From: Cytidiella melzeri
Lineage: Eukaryota; Basidiomycota; Agaricomycetes; Polyporales; Irpicaceae
Direction: 5' to 3'
DNA length: 33,800 nt
Assembly: GCA_022592445.1 (NCBI GenBank)
Contig: JABYQR010000441.1
Span: 1 to 33,800 of the forward strand
Below, piece by piece: positions 28,950 through 33,800 of the stretch. The position numbers and the translations under genes were made by a program. Each line of letters begins with the position of its first letter. Positions within the stretch are counted from its first letter, which is position 1. Below the pieces are notes generated by a model. It was not told where the DNA came from. It ran no database searches and saw nothing but the letters and a program-made list of their open reading frames with translations.

Positions 28950-29633
28950 ATAGTGCCCAAGGACGTACGCATTCGTCGCCGCATACCCGAGTCCTTCTTT
29001 GAGGCTCGTTGAGAACTACGCGAACAAGGACGTCCTCGTCTCTACACAGAAAAGGATCTTGAAGCGATTGTATCCTACGTCTCACGCCGCCCTCACTATC
29101 ACCCCCTGGGCACCAGGCTTCCTGCCTTCGACCACGAAAAGTTTGCTCGCGACAACGAGTCCATCAAGGAACGTGCACGCACAGAACGCGCGCAAACCCT
29201 CGCGGAGCGAAGTGAGAAACCGTCTCTCAAGGACCGTGTCTCCCAAGCACCCCCGCCACCTCGCCCAGACGCACAAAAACCTGTGACGCTCGATTTCCAC
29301 AAGTTTTCAATCAAGGACCAAGTCGGCATCCTCAAGCCGAAGATTGAGGCCACTACCAGACGCCTCAAGATCCTGATCGAACTCACTCGCGACCGGAACG
29401 ATTCACAGACCCAGGCAGTTCTACTCCTCAACGATAAACTTCTGCACCTCGTCGAACACACGGAGGAAGTACTCTCCACACGCACACCTGCCCAGCTCAA
29501 GGCACTGAACTGGGGCTTACAGTCAGTAGGGCAGATCAACTTCACGCAATTGCGCAAGAGGTTGACGGAGGTTACGAGTCGAGTTGCTTTTGTAGCGGAC
29601 GGAGGATACTTTGAGAAACTTCCTTTGTAGTAG
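28950..29633 (+). pseudogene. Gypsy N-terminal gag-frame ORF, interrupted
   Basis: A single frame, the same as gag, reads VPKDVRIRRRIPESFFEAR, then TGA (29010-29012). It continues open to a tandem TAG TAG at 29628-29633 and on into gag. The part from 29283 gives 115 residues starting MTLDFHKFSIKDQVGIL, helical and charged. The TGA and both TAGs are each one transition from CGA and CAG. An ATA stands where an initiator could have been (28950). The likely product is the N-terminal part of a longer Gag protein or an accessory ORF; no domain is recognised. Confidence 0.55.
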
Positions 29634-30026
29634 ACAGCAATCATTGAGTGCGATAACCGTTTCCACGTCTTCGATCCCGACGATCTTCAGGATTGTCACG
29701 ATAACAAAGAGGACCACGCGTATATTGAAATCTGCGAACAACAACCGTGTCCAAATCGAAATCAAAAGTTTGTAGTATCCCGTCATTTCAGAGAAGGACA
29801 ACGATACCGTGGATACGTAGCCTGCGATAACAGTCAAATATCGTTAATTGTTCAAGTTCCGGGAGAAGTCGAAGTTCCAGAACTTGATACCAGTTTAGTC
29901 ACAGCAGTTTTACCGGAAACCACCACTGCTACCCCTGTTCCCATCATTCCCGAAACCATACCGGAAATCCCACCGGTAACTCCTGAAGCGCCCACCGTCG
30001 TCCCCATCAATTCCGCACCTGTCACG

Positions 30027-31088
30027 ATGACAACACCCGCAGTCGATCCTGCCTTGATTGCAGCCATTGTAGCTGCAGTTACACAAGCAATGCCAAGACC
30101 GCAAGTCACGGTCAACAACAACGACACCAAGCCCGATAGATACAAGGGCGAACATGGCCGTGACTTAGAACGGTTCTTGTCACAATGCGAGGCTTACTGG
30201 GTGACCGCCAGTATTGCCGATGAAAGAACCAAGGTCCTGACAGCAATCTACCGGTTGTCAGAAAAGGCCGCCCAATGGGCAATACCGGTCACGGACCATA
30301 TGGCTGACCACAACGGTAGTTTGCCGGCCAACCTCGATACATGGGCCAAGTTTAAGACGGAGCTCAAGAAGTACTTCTGCGATGCAACGCCCGAAGATAC
30401 GGCTATTCGTGAACTGGAGAAGCTCTGTGGAGCTGAGAAGAATGAAAAGAATGCGTGGGATGTCGGCACATACGTCACTGACTTTCAGTCATACGTGGGT
30501 CGCATCAATGGGTTGAGCGATAAGGACAAGGAGATCCGGTTCATAAAGGGTCTCCCTGAATACATCTATGGGCGACTGGCAACGGCTGAAGCTCCACCGA
30601 CCAATTACCAAGGTTGGATTGACAGGTCTCTGAAAATGGCGGCTGCGTATGCCCGCATCAGAGAAACGACGGAGAAGAAAATTCCGTCTGTTCCCTCGTC
30701 GACGACGACGAGACCTACCCAGTCCCAGCCCAGGTTTACCCCGGCTCCCCGTCCTTCCAACGGTCCGGTTCCTATGGAGGTTGACGCCTCCAAGATGCAA
30801 CAAGGACGGTGGTGTTATAACTGCCAGGAACTCACAACGGATCCCAATCATATTGCGCGCACATGTACCAAACCCGCAGTCCCTCGTCCACCTCCTCGTG
30901 GACCACGTGTAGCAGCTACCAATGCAGAGGCCTCGACCTCTAAAACCGAAGGGAAGAAACCGGAGACAACCGGAGAGCCAATTCCGTCAGGGGTATCAGA
31001 AGTAACCCTAAACGCAATACTTGGAGAGCTGGAAAAGTTGAAGGCGGAGAATGCCGACCTCAAGAAGAGACTTGAGGAGGGTTTTTGA
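30027..31088 (+). CDS. gag: Gypsy gag with zinc knuckle
   Basis: 353 residues from the first ATG after the tandem stop; the frame itself is open from 29634. A retrotransposon gag domain spans about residues 35-210 (PDRYKGEHGRDLERFLSQCE ... FIKGLPEYIYGRL). A proline/serine linker is followed by a zinc knuckle, CYNC ... HIARTC. Its spacing is C-x2-C-x8-H-x4-C, four residues longer than the usual C-x2-C-x4-H-x4-C. A C-terminal coiled coil (LGELEKLKAENADLKKRLEE) precedes the stop. The stop overlaps a -1 frameshift signal leading into pol. Gag would assemble the particle and bind RNA. Confidence 0.88.
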   Translation: MTTPAVDPALIAAIVAAVTQAMPRPQVTVNNNDTKPDRYKGEHGRDLERFLSQCEAYWVTASIADERTKVLTAIYRLSEKAAQWAIPVTDHMADHNGSLPANLDTWAKFKTELKKYFCDATPEDTAIRELEKLCGAEKNEKNAWDVGTYVTDFQSYVGRINGLSDKDKEIRFIKGLPEYIYGRLATAEAPPTNYQGWIDRSLKMAAAYARIRETTEKKIPSVPSSTTTRPTQSQPRFTPAPRPSNGPVPMEVDASKMQQGRWCYNCQELTTDPNHIARTCTKPAVPRPPPRGPRVAATNAEASTSKTEGKKPETTGEPIPSGVSEVTLNAILGELEKLKAENADLKKRLEEGF

Positions 31089-31124
31089 TTCGGGCCGTGA
31101 TTCGAGCTGCGCAAGCACGCGCCC
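31079..31124 (+). promoter_or_regulatory. -1 ribosomal frameshift signal between gag and pol
   Basis: The heptamer GGGTTTT (31079-31085) sits in frame as G GGT TTT directly before the gag TGA. After a 6-base spacer, GGGC CGTG (31092-31099) can pair with CACG (31116-31119) and GCCC (31121-31124), with one bulged C and a 16-base loop. Slipping one base back continues as TTG ATT in the pol frame. Confidence 0.75.
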
Positions 31125-33800
31125 CGCGTATACCATGTAACAATAGATTTTCCGTACTCACGTCTGATGTATTAGAGACTGGTTCTGAATCGGAACATTT
31201 TCACGTACCCATCACCGTTTCAGGAGTGCGGAGATCTAAAGAAGTCGCAGCAATGATTGATAGTGGAGCCTCGACACTATTCATTCATAAACGGTTTGTT
31301 CGAGAGCATCGTATCAGAACCCGGAAGTTGAAACAACCCATTCCGGTGTACAACATAGACGGAACCCCAAATCGAGACGGGGCTATTGACGAAGTTGCCA
31401 TTCTCAATATGAGGATAGGGGACCACGAGGAGAGGACCATCTTCACAGTCACTGATATTGGACCCGAAGACGTAATTATAGGAATCAATTGGTTGCGGTA
31501 TCATAACCCCACCATTGATTGGTACGAAGGCATCATCAGGATGGATGGATGTCCTGATGCATGTAAACCCAGGCAACGGGTTGATGAAGTGAGGGAGGCT
31601 GCAGCTAAGAGAACAGCTGAGCCTAAACGGAAGAAGAGAACTCCGGGATTACGGAAAGTTGTGGAACAGCTTCTGTACTTGCCGGTGGATACGGAGGAGA
31701 CCGAAGAAGACATCGAGGAAACCACGGAAGGTTCAGGAAGTTTGGATGGGGCCGAATTGCCGAAGTTACAGGCACAGGCCACTACTCAGCTCGGTGGAAA
31801 AGGAACTCCCCGACGCATTGTACGTACACATCCGACACCTATGGTACAAGAAGGCGAACACCTGTTCACTCTAGCGGGATACACATACTCTAGTGAACTA
31901 GCTGAGGTCGAGAACCGGGTTAAACCAGTCAAAACTTTTGAGGAGATGGTACCTGAACAATATCGTCAACATGCTCACATTTTCTCTGAAACGGAATCTC
32001 AACGACTTCCAGAACACAAGCCGTACGACCATGCAATTGAGTTAGTTCCGGAGGCAAAAGGATTCCATGCAAAGGTTTACCCGCTGTCACACCCTGAGCA
32101 AGAAGAGCTTGATAAGTTTATCCGAGAGAACCTAGAGAAAGGGTACATTCGACCGTCGAAATCCCCAATGGCGTCACCCTTCTTCTTTGTCAAGAAAAAG
32201 GATGGAAAGTTACGCCCAGTGCAGGATTACCGGAAGCTAAACGAAGTCACTATCAAAAATAGGTATCCATTGCCGTTGATTTCCGAACTCATGGATAGAC
32301 TGCGAGGCGCTAGGTTCTTCACCAAACTAGATGTCAGATGGGGATATAACAATGTCCGCATCAAAGAAGGTGATGAACACAAGGCAGCGTTTGTAACCAA
32401 CCGTGGACTTTTCGAACCAACCGTCATGTTCTTCGGACTGACAAACTCTCCGGCTACGTTCCAGAATATGATGAATGATATTTTTGCCGACCTCATTGCC
32501 GAAGGCAAAGTCACGGTCTATTTAGACGATATCCTTATCTATTCCAAGGAGATATCCGAACACCGTGAGGTGGTACATGAAGTTCTGAGACGACTCAGGC
32601 AACATGACCTATTCTTGAAACCTGAGAAATGCGAGTTTGAGAGATCAGAAACGGAGTACCTTGGCGTCATCATTGGCCACAATCAGTTACGTATGGATCC
32701 TGTCAAAGTAAAGGCAGTGGCTGAATGGCCTGTACCGCAGAACGTCTCCGACATCCGCCGATTCCGTGGGTTTGCAAACTTCTACCGAAGGTTCATCAGG
32801 GACTTCGGGAAGATATGTAAACCCCTAGACCGTCTCACGGGTAAGGTCCCTTGGAAATGGGGTCCTGAAGAACAGTCAGCGTTCGATGAACTCCGCCGAC
32901 GATTCGTGGAAGCCCCAGTATTGGCAATGTGGAGTTTTGATAGACCCACACGTTTGGAAACGGATGCATCCGGATATGCAATGGGAGGGGTATTGGAGCA
33001 ACAAGCCAAGACGGCACGTGGCATCCAGTAGCCTATCGGTCTGAAGGCATGACTGAGACTGAACGGAACTATGAGATCTACGACCGAGAACTTATGGCAA
33101 TTGTACGAGCCCTTGAAGACTGGCGTCATTATTTGGAAGGGCTACCAGAAAATTCCCTATCTTCTCTGACCACAAGAATCTCGAGTACTGGAAGACAGCT
33201 CGCAACTTGACACGTCGTCAAGCGCGTTGGTCATTGTTCCTCTCACGCTTCAACTTTGAGATCGTTCCGAAGCCCGGAAAGTCAATGGGAAAGTCGGATT
33301 CTATGTCCCGGCTGGGCCAACATGAGGTCAAGGACGAAGAAGACAATCTGTCACAAGTAGTCTTAGCGCCTGAGGTTTTCCGAGCTGCCGCTTCTCAACG
33401 TGGACAAGCTAGTGTACAGCCAGACAGAGACCTGTTGAAACGTATCCGTGAATGTTCTCTTCGAGAAACCGAGGTGGCAGAAGCACTTGCCAAAGTCAAG
33501 AAACTCGGACCTCGACTTCTTAGCCGGGGTCTCGAAGAGTGGAACGTTGAGAATGGACTGTTATTGTTCCGGGGAAAAGTTTATGTTCCTAAAGATGACG
33601 AAATCCGAAAGGAACTAGTTCGGAGACATCACAACTTACCCGCCGCTGGACATCCGGGCAGGTACAAAACGTTGGAACTACTCTCTCGGAACTACTGGTG
33701 GCCCAGCATGACACGCTTTGTCAATGACTATGTAGACACGTGTGATACCTGTCAAAGAACCAAGACATACCCCGCCCCACCACGTGGTCCACTCAATCCA
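31085..33800 (+). pseudogene. pol: Gypsy pol: protease, reverse transcriptase, RNase H, integrase (frameshifted, incomplete)
   Basis: The first segment (31085-33031) holds a protease site MIDSGAS (D about 59), reverse transcriptase motifs (FTKLDVRWGYNNVRI, FGLTNSPATFQ, VYLDDILIYS near residue 480) and the start of RNase H ([11 protein letters not shown]). One base is missing near 33010, where AAGAC appears for an expected AAGGAC. The RNase H frame then resumes ([20 protein letters not shown]). A second base is missing in the A run near 33150, after which [10 protein letters not shown] and the integrase part follow. The integrase finger is H-x-x-x-GH plus CDTC near 33750. The window ends before the integrase core. 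D-type residues of protease and RT are intact. Confidence 0.88.

Larger units (their letters stand above)
28290..33800 (+). mobile_element. Ty3/gypsy retrotransposon, 5' LTR to integrase, cut by the window end
   Basis: The order is putative LTR, an upstream gag-frame ORF, gag with zinc knuckle, protease, reverse transcriptase (VYLDDILIYS), RNase H and integrase zinc finger, which is the Ty3/gypsy order. The 3' LTR would lie beyond the window. The copy carries in-frame stops and two one-base losses in pol, so it is probably inactive as read. Confidence 0.93.

Noticed and set aside
28901..28960. Primer binding site of the gypsy element (TGGCCCGAACC or TGGTTATAGTGCC)
   Set aside because: Neither could be matched to a tRNA 3' end with confidence, and the LTR edge is not fixed.
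29628..29633. Programmed read-through of a tandem TAG TAG
   Set aside because: Two stops in a row make efficient read-through unlikely; mutation of CAG CAG is simpler.

Overview
The window looks like a transposon-rich stretch of a filamentous fungal genome, most likely a basidiomycete (Agaricomycete type). The grounds are short GT-AG introns of about 49-80 bases, the retrotransposon families, and genes resembling the fungal DUF6589 group. It is eukaryotic, with no operons. No tRNA, rRNA or CRISPR was recognised.

Left part (1-3500): a small secreted prepro-protein gene (696-1217) has a solo copia LTR inserted just upstream of its start codon. After a featureless stretch comes a five-exon Nudix hydrolase gene on the minus strand (2091-3332), the only ordinary metabolic gene seen.

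Nested transposons (3500-11350): a complete-looking hAT element (3507-7423, 8-base target duplication, six-intron transposase of about 1034 residues) sits in an older repeat. Directly next to it is a second terminal-inverted-repeat element (7495-11051, different 8-base duplication) that carries only decayed coding relics and older repeats.

Copia element (11350-16853, minus strand): two 439-base LTRs that differ at two positions by eye, a GCTGC target duplication, a primer site matching the anticodon arm of initiator tRNA-Met, and gag and pol separated by a one-base break in the zinc knuckle. It landed in an exon of a DUF6589-like gene, whose pieces lie on both sides.

Duplicated block (17313-19473 and 21146-23303): each copy holds a DUF6589-like pseudogene and a small cysteine-rich secreted protein gene. 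The secreted gene is intact in the right copy and broken in the left. Between the copies lie an unrecognised ORF and an LTR of a second copia-like family with the same type of primer site. To the right are a dispersed repeat with a 227-base solo LTR (TSD ATAGT) and an AT-rich region of tandem and direct repeats.

Right part (27038-33800): a paralogue of the first secreted gene, without the LTR, then a Ty3/gypsy element running off the window. That element has a textbook -1 frameshift signal between gag and pol, and is decayed by in-frame stops and one-base losses.

The main biological interest is two families of small secreted proteins placed among young and old transposons, with duplication, pseudogenisation and divergence of the mature protein visible directly. 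All boundaries and comparisons were made by eye.
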